NCBI GenBank assembly: GCA_009767595.1
Contig: VSDK01004557.1
Span: 70,492 to 134,491 of the forward strand
Direction: 5' to 3'
DNA: 64,000 nt
From: Symbiodinium kawagutii
Lineage: Eukaryota; Sar; Dinophyceae; Suessiales; Symbiodiniaceae
The notes below the pieces were generated by a model. The model was not told the DNA's origin, ran no database searches, and worked only from the letters and a program-made list of their open reading frames with translations. Of this stretch, positions 23,626 through 32,999 are shown piece after piece. The stretch's first letter is position 1. Each line of letters starts with the position of its first letter. The translations under genes and the position numbers were made by a program.

Positions 23626-23741
23626 CTGTCCCCCTTCAAAGCGTCATCCGCCCAGCGCAGAGCAGCGCCCCTGCTGCGGTGCAGAGCCATGCAGACCAAA
23701 TCCACGTCACAGCGCAGCGAGGCCGATGCAAACTCCAAGGC
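23626..23741 (-). CDS. DUF4116-repeat protein, exon 1 of the resolved set
   Basis: 116 bp on the minus strand, after GTTCTGAG and before a canonical donor (GACAG|GTGGGC). It encodes ALEFASASLRCDVDLVCMAL then HRSRGAALRWADDALKGD plus two bases of an Arg codon. Two DUF4116 half-repeats are visible: ALEFAS-SLRCDVDLV and ALRWAD-ALKGDR. Phase 2 at the 3' edge matches exon 22575-22632. The 5' border is tentative because the frame is open for 13 more codons. Confidence 0.75.
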
Positions 23742-23795
23742 CTCAGAACGAACCAAGCGCCGCGCATTGGGAAGACCCACGTGGAAGACTTAGTT

Positions 23796-23873
23796 GGTGG
23801 TTTCTTACTATAAATGAAATAAAAATGGTTGATATTCGATGATTTAGGGGTACCCCAATTTTGAGAAACCACC
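23796..23873 (+). mobile_element. MITE-like element, family 2, copy C
   Basis: 78 bp with inverted ends GGTGGTTTCTTA and TTTTGAGAAACCACC, flanked by AGTT on both sides (23792-23795 and 23874-23877). It lies 54 bp upstream, in transcription order, of DUF4116 exon 1, hence inside an intron of that gene. Non-coding. Confidence 0.75.
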
Positions 23874-24781
23874 AGTTGGTAGATTTTGGTGATGTGATAA
23901 GGTATGAGTACAAGCATGTATAAGATTCAACAGTCAGTGCTGGTCGTTGATTATTAGCGAATGGTTTGGACGCTGAATGTGTTCAATTTGGAACTTGATG
24001 ATTGCCACAGTGAATGGTTGGCATTTGCCCCAAAGTAATTCGTTGAAGAGCCTTACAAGGGCCAACCATGTTGGTGCAACCCCCTGCAACCCCCCGCAGC
24101 GGATGCAGCAGGGATGAAACACTGAAATCAGTACTATTGAAAGCTGGAGATGTCAACCGACCAAGGATGCCGTGGATAGAAATCCGTTTATAGATTTGCA
24201 ACCATTCCGTTGATGTAAATGGAGGTCATGGAGAGAAACCAGCAAATGAAAGAATGTTGACTGGTCAAAATTAACAAACACGGGGTAATCATACATAAGC
24301 TACACGATGGTGGTATCATTTTCAAGTCAATTGGAACGCGACGGATTTAGAGTTTCATTCACGTCGCTGGACTACTATCATCCTACCAGAAACAAATGAA
24401 ATTCACTATCCGACAATGAACATGGACATGAAGGTATATTTGCACACCCTGCAGTGTTGCCATTCACTTGGACATAAAATGCCTGGGCCCTGGGCACCAA
24501 AGTTTCACCGCACGGCCACAGACTTGCCATGGGAAAACCAGGGAACCAACCTCAGCTGCACATCCAGTGGTAGTCTTGATTGAGTCATCAGCTATCAACA
24601 ATTATCATCAACTATCATCACCATGATCCACCGGAAACCAACAGATTCAACACAACCCAACTGTCAACCTCTGGTGTTTCCTCAGGGCAGGGCTGACCTT
24701 CATTGAGCCTCCTAGAAATCGAAAGGACGTAACTGTAGGATCAACCATCATCAACCATCATCAATGACCATAACCATATAT

Positions 24782-24893
24782 GGCTGTGGGTCAAAACCCT
24801 GTACCCCCAGTTCCCCTATGATTACCCATTGTTTCCCTTATTATTGTTGGTCATTATCCCCCATTATTGTTTGGTTAATATTGACCCATAGCC
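24782..24893 (+). mobile_element. MITE-like element, family 1, copy B
   Basis: 112 bp with inverted ends GGCTGTGGGTCAA and TTGACCCATAGCC, flanked by ATAT on both sides (part of a longer ATATAT match). Interior words as in copy A. Confidence 0.85.
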
Positions 24894-24987
24894 ATATATA
24901 GCTGGTATATCCCTATAGTTGCTAGTTGTTATCCCCTATTGTTAACCATTAACCAGCTAGTTAACCACTGGTTGGTTGATTCAATGA

Positions 24988-25027
24988 CCATAACCATATA
25001 TAACCATATATAACCATATATAACCAT
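24988..25027. repeat. ATATATAACC decamer tandem repeat
   Basis: Four consecutive copies of a 10-bp unit. Confidence 0.85.
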
Positions 25028-25888
25028 GATCCACCATAGCTATCCGTACCTCGAACATCAACTCACCGGGACACACATCCGTGCGCGGCGACGGCATCAA
25101 AGACCACCTCCCGGTCATCACCTGGGGGAATGGGTGGCGGCGACGTGTAAAGCACATGCAAATAAAGAAACAAAATCAAATAAATAAATAAATATGCATA
25201 TATAGATAGATAGATATAATTATATACACACATTTAGATGGAAGAGATCAAATTAGATAGAGAAACATACAAAGAACCAAACACACATGCACATTCAGAT
25301 ATAGAGATATGCTTTAAAGCTGTAAGCTTGGTGCTCAAATGATGACAAACTACATAGGGCATGCAAGAAAATTGCAGAAAAAAACATTGATAAGTGGATG
25401 ACGCGTTATATCGTACCAAGACATGCTTGGTCACCCAATTGCGCCTGAGCACGGTAGTCCCCAACAATATGGATATACATATCATATGGGTAGACTGGGA
25501 CGACGTAAACATGCATGCACCACATTACATCACAGTACATTACTTATAAGCTGAAGCAAGCCTCACATTATGTTGGGTGGACGTATGTATACATGTATAT
25601 GTGTGTATATGTGCTGGTACAGACAAACACATGCACTTCAATCTGGACTCACACCAAATGTTGTAAACTCACTGCACAATCTTTGGTTCCATACACAAAT
25701 TTTAGATCATTCGATGATATTCGACGTCATTTTGAGTTTTTTTGAAGGTTTGGTTCTGTCTTGTCCTGTTTCGACCACAAGTTCGGTATCTGATCCCCAC
25801 TTCTGCGACTTCTGTGTCAACCGTCTGCGGTGATGTTTGTCGCCTTGCCTTTGGCCGTCGTCCAGTAGCCTGTGACTTTGTCATCCGC

Positions 25889-26421
25889 NNNNNNNNNNNN
25901 NNNNNNNNNNNNNNNNNNNNNNNNNNNNNNNNNNNNNNNNNNNNNNNNNNNNNNNNNNNNNNNNNNNNNNNNNNNNNNNNNNNNNNNNNNNNNNNNNNNN
26001 NNNNNNNNNNNNNNNNNNNNNNNNNNNNNNNNNNNNNNNNNNNNNNNNNNNNNNNNNNNNNNNNNNNNNNNNNNNNNNNNNNNNNNNNNNNNNNNNNNNN
26101 NNNNNNNNNNNNNNNNNNNNNNNNNNNNNNNNNNNNNNNNNNNNNNNNNNNNNNNNNNNNNNNNNNNNNNNNNNNNNNNNNNNNNNNNNNNNNNNNNNNN
26201 NNNNNNNNNNNNNNNNNNNNNNNNNNNNNNNNNNNNNNNNNNNNNNNNNNNNNNNNNNNNNNNNNNNNNNNNNNNNNNNNNNNNNNNNNNNNNNNNNNNN
26301 NNNNNNNNNNNNNNNNNNNNNNNNNNNNNNNNNNNNNNNNNNNNNNNNNNNNNNNNNNNNNNNNNNNNNNNNNNNNNNNNNNNNNNNNNNNNNNNNNNNN
26401 NNNNNNNNNNNNNNNNNNNNN
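25889..26421. other. Assembly gap (533 N)
   Basis: Run of undetermined bases inside the DUF4116 locus. One or more exons may be missing here. Confidence 0.99.
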
Positions 26422-26423
26422 CT

Positions 26424-26556
26424 ACCCAGGATTAATAAACCCCTGGTTGATGATCATAGGGGGTATCCCCCAAGTTCGCCGACTGGTTTTCCATTAAGCC
26501 ATGGGAACCCCCCGGCTCGTGATCATCAACCAGGGGTGGCTCGCTTCATCCTGGGT
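26424..26556. repeat. Imperfect inverted repeat beside the gap
   Basis: CCCCTGGTTGATGATCA (26440-26456) pairs perfectly with TGATCATCAACCAGGGG (26520-26536). Outside it, ACCCAGGAT (26424-26432) pairs with ATCCTGGGT (26548-26556). Loop about 63 bp. It may be a third short inverted-repeat element, or a structure that hindered assembly. Confidence 0.7.
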
Positions 26557-26707
26557 TACCATGACCCCCACAGGGATCCACAGGGTGCATCCAATGGCTG
26601 CCACCAAGCATCAACCAGTTGCTGCCCACAGCGGCCTTCTGCAAAACCCGATTCTCTCGCACCTGGCGACCTGAGTCGCAGCGGACGACTTGTGGGTGCC
26701 CATCAGA

Positions 26708-26796
26708 AAGGATAGGAAAAACCATGGAAAACCCTAGGAAAACATCGGAAAACCCTAGGAAAACCATGGAAAACCCTAGGAAAACCGTGGAAAACC
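26708..26796. repeat. Minisatellite, about 21-bp unit
   Basis: GGAAAACCATGGAAAACCCTA and variants repeated about four times. On the minus strand the 21-bp period keeps one frame, giving repeats of the type VFLGFSM. On the plus strand it gives ENPRKTM-type units. The period of seven codons is notable, but no clear gene surrounds it. Confidence 0.8.
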
Positions 26797-27259
26797 TCAG
26801 TGTTTTGCAAGTCGATCACGGTTTGGCATCAGATTGATATTGTGATTGTTACTTGCGTGACGTGGTGTGAAACCTCCTGCGGGGGTGTGGCTCACTTAGG
26901 AATCGCCACAGGGCACACGGCGATCATTCTCAGGATCACGTGAAAACACCGCAGGAAGAGTAAGGGAAGACCTCCAGCACCAACCTTCCTGGATTCCATA
27001 TTCAAAAAATACGGCTCTTTCAGCACAGGCTTCCTGTGTTCAACCCCCATGGTTTTTTGCAGGTTTGACCCCACTTCTATCACTTGGCACGGACCTGAAT
27101 CAGTTTCAACACCCAATCTGACCCCATCCGCTCGTAGCAACGTGCTGGTTAGCAATCAAACTATGGCACTGTAAACCTATTGGGTGAGGAAACACATGGT
27201 AGCACTCGTCACCTCCAACAACCAACCGTTGTGTTACTCGCTGCTTGCCGACTGAACTC

Positions 27260-27454
27260 CCACGGGTCACCAGGCAGAACAACCAACGTCACCCCGGTGC
27301 AGCTCTGGGCCGCCGGGCCCAGATGCTTCAAGACATGGCCCTTGCTGCACTTGATGGCATCAATCCTGATGCTCCAGGGAAAGCCACGATGTGCCGATGC
27401 AAGAGCCCCAACTCTGAGCAAATGGCACGGAACCTACTGGAGTTTAAACGTTAG
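27260..27454 (+). CDS. Possible terminal exon, product unknown
   Basis: Plus-strand frame ending in TAG at 27452-27454, with purine-first codons. It encodes AALGRRAQMLQDMALAALDG, INPDAPGKATMCRCKSPNSE and QMARNLLEFKR. An acceptor-like TCACCAG lies near 27272. A minus-strand frame is also open. If real, it is antisense to the DUF4116 locus. Confidence 0.4.
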   Translation, partial: PRVTRQNNQRHPGAALGRRAQMLQDMALAALDGINPDAPGKATMCRCKSPNSEQMARNLLEFKR

Positions 27455-27599
27455 CCAGAGGTTTTAGTTAGAATGACAGTTGTTGTTGCTATGAACCAGT
27501 GTAAGCCAGTGTCAAAAACATTTCACTGGAGTTTGACCATTAAGCAGTGTTTCAACCATCATTCACCAGCTCAAACCAAGCAAACTGCTGCAATCCCCT

Positions 27600-27745
27600 G
27601 GCCCTTGTCCGACAAGGCACAGGAAGTCATGCTGAGAAAGCAAGCTTTGCGACGCGAATCGGATGGCGTCAGGGTTTTGGCTCACAGCTGCCAAGACAAT
27701 GGCGGGATCCTCAGGCAGATCGCACAGCCGTGGGCAAATGTGGGC
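27600..27745 (-). CDS. DUF4116-repeat exon (upstream part of the locus)
   Basis: Minus-strand segment encoding LPEDPAIVLAAVSQNPDAIR then FASQSLLSQHDFLCLV. DPAIVLAAVSQN and AIRFAS are diagnostic of DUF4116. Borders are not resolved; a likely acceptor is CTGCCTGAG near 27690, which would give an exon starting with Asp-Pro. Same strand and order as the resolved exons at 23.7-20.4 kb. Confidence 0.65.
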
Positions 27746-27805
27746 GTGAAACCCACCCGTGCTGCAACTCTTGATGCCTGGCATGGTTGAAGTTGGCGTC
27801 CCCAT

Positions 27806-27882
27806 GGATGATGATGATGATGATGATGACGACGACGACGACGACGAGGATGATGGTGGTGGTGGTGATGATGATGATGATG
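27806..27882. repeat. GAT/GAC/GGT triplet tract
   Basis: Seven GAT, six GAC, GAG, two GAT, four GGT and five GAT triplets in one register. The plus frame gives acidic and Gly runs; the minus frames give His or Ser runs. Confidence 0.9.
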
Positions 27883-28377
27883 GCCTAAGCTGTATATCAA
27901 GTAGCCATCCAGCAGCTGGACACAGGGTCAATGAAATTCATGGCACCAGCAACAGGGGGTTCTTCAGTCATGATTGAAGTGGGCGCGAAAAGGTGTAGGA
28001 CTTTGGCTGGTGGGCTACAGGAAGGGGACCGTCTGTCACCACTCATTACGTAGAGCCTGATCCAACCAAAACAACAGTTGGCAGCAAGCCGGAAATTAAG
28101 GCAAACGGAATCACAAACGCAAAAATGAAAATGTCTACATGGGACTACGCCACCATGTGTTGAGATACCTCGCGCATTCCTCTCTTGCCCACATTTGGAA
28201 ACATATCTGCCTAAGTGTCCGTAAACAAAGAAGAACAAAAACACACACACACATATCTAGTGTGGGCAGCTGTACTCTGTACTGTGCACTCTGTACTTGC
28301 ATAGGCAGTCCAACCCAGTAGCATCCTGGTGTCACCTTGAAAATAACCCATTTCCAGTCAAGCAGTTGCATGTTCAC

Positions 28378-28456
28378 CTGTGCAGTTTCAGGACGCACAT
28401 AGGCAACATGCGAAACTTCAAGGCTGATGGCATTCCCACTACGGTCTGTCAACCAT
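28378..28456 (-). CDS. Exon, product unknown
   Basis: 79 bp on the minus strand with canonical borders: ACTTCTGCAG before 28456 and GCACAG|GTGAAC after 28378. It encodes WLTDRSGNAISLEVSHVAYV then RPETAQ in phase 1 to 0. The surrounding frame stays open from 28530 to 28135. It does not look like DUF4116. It could be another domain of the same minus-strand gene or a separate gene. Confidence 0.6.
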
Positions 28457-28899
28457 CTGCAGAAGTCAGAATCAAACTTGTCAAGCAACTCATGTAAAAT
28501 GAACATAGGAAACATCTTGGACACAGTCAACTAGCAACCAGTGGTTGATACATCCAAGCAGTACTTCTGGTTGTGTCCCTTTTCTTGCTGGCAATAAGTG
28601 ACATCTCGTCGTTCATCTGTACCCGAACCAACTGGACATGTTATATAGGATAGAACCATCTGGTTATGTTGGTGAATGGGATGACCAAGAGTTGAAAGCT
28701 AAATCGGCTAACAGCTGGGGTATCCCACTTTCAAAGCCAAAGTGTTGACCAACTGCCAATGATTTTCGGCCTCGCCGCAGTTCGCCGAGCAACTCCCTGC
28801 CATGAAGTCAGAAACTGTAAGGCCTGGCATGGACGACATCACTGGGAGGAAAAAAAGAGTTTGGAAGTGATATCAAATGTCTGAAATTGGAAGTGATAT

Positions 28900-29011
28900 G
28901 GCAATGGGTCAATATTAACTAACCAATAATGGGGGTTAATAACCAACAAAAATAAGGCAAACTAATGGTTAATGATGAGGAACCAGGGGTACGGGGTTTT
29001 GACCCACAGCC
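28900..29011 (-). mobile_element. MITE-like element, family 1, copy C (reversed)
   Basis: 112 bp in opposite orientation to the other copies. Ends are GGCAATGGGTCAA and TTGACCCACAGCC, with ATAT on both sides (28896-28899, 29012-29015). Outside the target sites the two flanks resemble each other (TTGGAAGTGATATCA... and TTTGGAAATGATATCA...), so the insertion lies in or beside an older local duplication. Confidence 0.85.
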
Positions 29012-29146
29012 ATATGACAACTTTGGAAATGATATCATGTGATATCCGAAATTGGCTGTTTTTTTTTGACATGACACGCAGCCAGCTGATCTCAATGTCC
29101 ACAGGGCAAGTGCCCACTTTTTGGCATGGCACGCAACCAGCTGATC

Positions 29147-29319
29147 TCCGTTCCTTCTCGGAGGTAGAAATGCTAGTCTTGAGCGATCGACCTGGCTATG
29201 GTTTGAAACCACACAACCTGTGGACATTTAGAATCTAAATGTCCACAGGTTGTGTGGTTTCAAACCATAGCCAGGTCGATCGCTCAAGACTAGCATTTCT
29301 ACCTCCGAGAAGGAACGGA
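29147..29319. repeat. Perfect 173-bp palindrome
   Basis: Two 86-bp arms (29147-29232 and 29234-29319) are exact reverse complements around a single A at 29233. The right arm overlaps the 3' end of the helicase-like frame. This is either a fold-back (inverted) duplication or an assembly or amplification artefact. Confidence 0.95.
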
Positions 29320-29492
29320 TTCCTGAGTACTCAAAGACATATGACATATCCCTCGCACAATCAATTGTGTTGGATCTACTTTGAAAGATGTCCTTTGTGA
29401 CAATCTGCGATGACCGACTAGAAAACGAAAGTCATTTGCCTCACAGTTTCCACACCGTCCATCAACGGGGCACCAGTCTCTTGGCGCAAAAT

Positions 29493-29564
29493 AGTACCTC
29501 AAGGACGCGGGGGTTCCATGCCAACCTTTTCCCGATTTGAACATCCCCGCGTCCTTGAGGTACT
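29493..29564. repeat. 20-bp inverted repeat inside the helicase copy
   Basis: AGTACCTCAAGGACGCGGGG (29493-29512) and its exact reverse complement (29545-29564), 32-bp loop. On the minus strand the first arm reached starts with GGTAAGTACC, a perfect GT splice donor, so this may be the edge of a small intron or insertion in the C-terminal coding part. Confidence 0.85.
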
Positions 29565-30784
29565 TACCGTATGCAGCTGTTTTTGGTGTCGCGTCCACAC
29601 CATGCGCACCGTGTGCATCCTGCACCTCTGCCTCTTCAGCCATGTGCTCATCTTGTCGGTTCCTTTGTTCCATCTCCCTCCAACTCCGGTACTTTGCGAG
29701 ATGGTGGTGAAATTTTGAAGTTTCGGCCGAGATCCATTGGGGAACAGGCTGCTTTGAGGCCTCCAACACCTCTTTGATGTCCCTGCAATGTCTGAGATCT
29801 CCAATCGCTTCATCCAAGAATGTGACGCTAAAACCCGTGCGGCCAGCGCGGGCAGTTCGCCCAATTCGATGGACATATTCGCTGACAGCTGACACCGGGC
29901 TTGTGGTGCCGAAATTCATAAAGGACCACATACATGCACGTAGTGAAATCGATTCCACGTCCGAGCATATCGGTGGTCACCAAAATGAGCGGGTCTTTCT
30001 TGAGCGGATTGGCAAAGTTTTCGACGATGAGGGTCCTTTCCTGAACACTTCCTCACTCGTCAGTTTTTCCACTGGGAGCTCATTTTGCTTCAGCATATCG
30101 TGGAGTTCTTCCACCTTCTCCTTAGAGTTTGTGAATACCAAAACCTTCGCATTGCCGGGGTCACCTTCTGAGCACTCTCGACGGCAGTCGCAAGGAATCT
30201 GAAGAGGGCCGTCTTCTTGGGAACATCATGCGGCCAAAAGCAACTGAGGTGGCGACTCAATGGTTCAATTGGATCTGCGTGTCCATCATTTCTACGAAGG
30301 AAGAATTGCTGCACGTTTTTGTAGGCAGACAGCTCCTTCTCGTCGACAACAATGTGTAGGCAGTCGCCGGAACGCTGCCAAATGTTTCCGATCGCGTCCG
30401 GCAAGCGGTCGTCCCAGGTTGCAGTGAAAAACAAAAATTGTATGTCTGGTCTAAGTTGACTCAGAATCTGAGTCGCGTGTTGCTCGCCGGCTTTCTCATT
30501 TTTGAGGATAAGCATATCAGCTTCTTCGTCAACCACAAAGGTTGTGCGCTTGAAAAAGCTGAATCGAAAAGTGTTCGGATAGTCGCTGAGAAATCCAAAC
30601 AGTTTCCCACAAAATGCAACCAGGATGTCGTATTTTCCGGTTTTGGGATACCTCTCTCCAGGGACCATGCACTGCAGGTGAAGGGCTGCTCGCCTGATCT
30701 TCCCACAGGTGCAGTAGATCTGTTTTGCCAGCTCAAGAGTGGGGGCCAAAACCCGTCCCATGGGCCCAGTTGAGTCGTTTCTCG

Positions 30785-31054
30785 CTTCAGCCCCTTGGGC
30801 AAAACGACTCTGCGCCTTGCAGTGTTCGATCATAGGCACAAGATATGCCAATGTCTTGCCACTACCAGTGGGAGCCACTCCAATGATATCATGGCCACTC
30901 ATGGCAGCGGGCCCCCACCCGCACTGCAAGCTTCAGCCCCTTGGGCAAAACGACTCTGCGCCTTGCAGTGTTCGATCATAGGCACAAGATATGCCAATGT
31001 CTTGCCACTACCAGTGGGAGCCACTCCAATGATATCATGGCCACTCATGGCAGC
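30785..31054. repeat. 124-bp exact direct duplication covering the helicase P-loop
   Basis: 30785-30908 and 30931-31054 are identical, separated by 22 bp (offset 146, not a multiple of 3). Each copy encodes [20 protein letters not shown] and the following residues to FAQGAEA. Read straight through, the second copy is out of frame. Confidence 0.95.
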
Positions 31055-31869
31055 TGGCCACACCTGCATCTGAATGGGCGTTGGGCTGCGGATGTTCTGA
31101 CCTTTCAGCGCCTCAAGGGTCTCATCCGGAAGCGACGAGACATCGAGGGTTGCCACAGGCGCAAGTGCGCTCACCTCGATGTGGCTTGTGCAAACCGAAG
31201 GTGCACCACGGCGCCCAATCATCGCAACAGTCGGATGTTCTGAATAGATTTCTTTCTTTCATCCAGGCAGATCTTGATTGCCATAGTGCACCGGTGTCAC
31301 AGGTCCTCCTCTATCTCCTCTCTTCCCATAACCTTTCCCTCTTCCTTTTTCAGAACAGCCCTTGTCACCAGACCACGGAGCCATGGCTGACACAGCTAAC
31401 ACTCAAATCTGAAATTGGCTGATTGATAGTGGTTAAGGATGCCTACCAATGGTGATATCTGATGTCAAAAATGAAAACTCAAGAGAAACCACTCTAAACT
31501 GAAATCTACCCTTCAACAGCTCGTGGGATTTGGGATGTCCAGAACATGTCAAAAATCCCTTGTGATTGGAAACGGCTGGGATTTATTTCACGACAGGGCT
31601 GAACCCTACTCACTGGCACATGAACTTTTATGACACTGCTCAGAGTCGAGATTTGAAATAAGTACCCCCAATCATCCCATAGGGGTGGCGGGAGGGGTTA
31701 AAAATTCATAGAAAAGGGTCGGCATATCAACTAATGATTCGTTTTCACCACCGTCTGTCCCATTCCGCGAATGATGCGTATTAGCCACTGGTCTGCACAA
31801 TATTGATTGACTATGATTCGCTGTTCCCGCATGTTCCCGTTGCTGCTGAACAATGACAAGCTTCGAGTT

Positions 31870-32035
31870 TTGCTTGATATTCTCAGGGCTTCCTCCTTCC
31901 CAAGGCATCCAGCACCCACCACAACAAACTGCCCAGCCTGTCCATGCCACTGTGCCACTGCTGCTGCGAAGTCGCGGTCGTTCATGATTTGCTCCGCGGC
32001 GTAGCGGATGGCATCACGATCCTTGGGAGGTCCGT
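31870..32035 (-). CDS. DUF4116-like exon upstream of the helicase copy
   Basis: Minus-strand segment with KDRDAIRYAAEQIMNDRDFA then AAVAQWHGQ, matching the DUF4116 rhythm (DAIRYAAEQIMNDRDF). An AG|GC donor (GGACAG|GCTGGG) follows near 31941, or the frame continues to 31731. With the exon near 32.8 kb it suggests that the repeat gene starts upstream of the inserted helicase copy, or that there are two related genes. Confidence 0.5.
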
Positions 32036-32799
32036 AGCAGGCAGAATAGTCAATGGTGCCTATAAGAATAGAGAATCACCCACAATAACCATGGTTAATG
32101 ATTGTGGTAAAGAAGCAGCAATCATGGCATATCATGGCTGATTGTGAATGATAACGGACAAAAGTGACAATATTGGTTAATAGCGAAGTCTGATAAGGAC
32201 TCATAATCAACAATCCTGAGATGCAACAAACCACCACCACCAATCTTACCACACCTGGCTTCTCAAGCCTTTCAAGCTGTTGGCTAAAACCATGGAAGGC
32301 TATCCGTGACATACGGCTCACCACCTTATCACAGTGTCTAAGCAGAAAAAACATGTAATCGTCAAGGTGCGAAGCCTATATAGAGGAAAACTGAAAGTCA
32401 CACGACATCATACATATAGTGATGCAATGAATGAATGCAGCATGCATACCCTACATGCGCATATCCATGATAGTGGCAGCGGATGTTCATCTCATGCCAT
32501 CACTGGTTGTGACCAACCTCCAACAAACGAGTCTGTATGGAAGCGAGGAGGGGCTTTGTCCACTGACCATTCCCCTGAAGCTACCAACAGGTCTCAGGTG
32601 ATCCGTCGCCCGTTCAATGCTTAACCCCACATTTTCCATGGCAAACCGTAAGCCCACCCACGTTTCCACGAGCTGTTCATAAGGGAATCTGAGGGATGGC
32701 ATCAACCGCAGTAACGCCCAGCAACCAACCAACCAACCCAGCAACCAGCCCAGAACGCCAGCAGTGCAAGGTGCATGTTGCATGGCTGTGAGTACCACC

Positions 32800-32945
32800 T
32801 CGTGATCATTGCGCATCTCCAGTGGCGCTTTGGATAACAAGGCGCTTCTCCGGCGCACCTTCTGCATCCTGGGAGGCTGAAACTCTGGCAGCGAATGGTC
32901 AATGTCAACAATATGTAGGGAATCAATGGGAATCATATCCAACAG
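32800..32945 (-). CDS. DUF4116-like exon, most upstream seen
   Basis: Minus-strand segment encoding RRRSALLSKAPLEMRNDHEV then VLTAMQHAPCTAGVL. LEMRNDHEVVLTAMQ fits the DUF4116 helix LRNDREVVLAAVQ. The frame is open from 32963 to 32487. Borders unresolved. Confidence 0.5.
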
Positions 32946-32999
32946 ATTCCAACAGCATGTCACGGTTTACAATGATGATGTCTGTTGGGAATTAAACTG

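Larger units (their letters stand above)
29299..31222 (-). pseudogene. DEAD-box ATP-dependent RNA helicase copy, frameshifted
   Basis: About 1.9 kb on the minus strand carrying the helicase motifs in order. Q motif and Walker A ([18 protein letters not shown], 31100-31000); motif Ia as APTLELAKQI, where the usual Arg is Leu; motif II as VVDEEADML, one residue longer or shifted against DEAD; motif III as TAT; motif IV as KVLVFTNSKEKVEELHDML; motif V as VTTDMLGRGIDF; motif VI as EYVHRIGRTARAGR. The family unwinds RNA using ATP. Single-base frame breaks lie near 30164 and 30045 (one base missing each) and 29930 (one base extra). The P-loop segment is duplicated. Degenerate Ia, Ib and II motifs, the frameshifts and the long stretch with little sign of introns suggest a retroposed, decaying copy. 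Sequencing error is an alternative for the single-base breaks. It lies inside the DUF4116 locus on the same strand. The C-terminal part (YLKDAGMF, WCPVDGRCGNCEAN) is family-unassigned. Confidence 0.8.
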
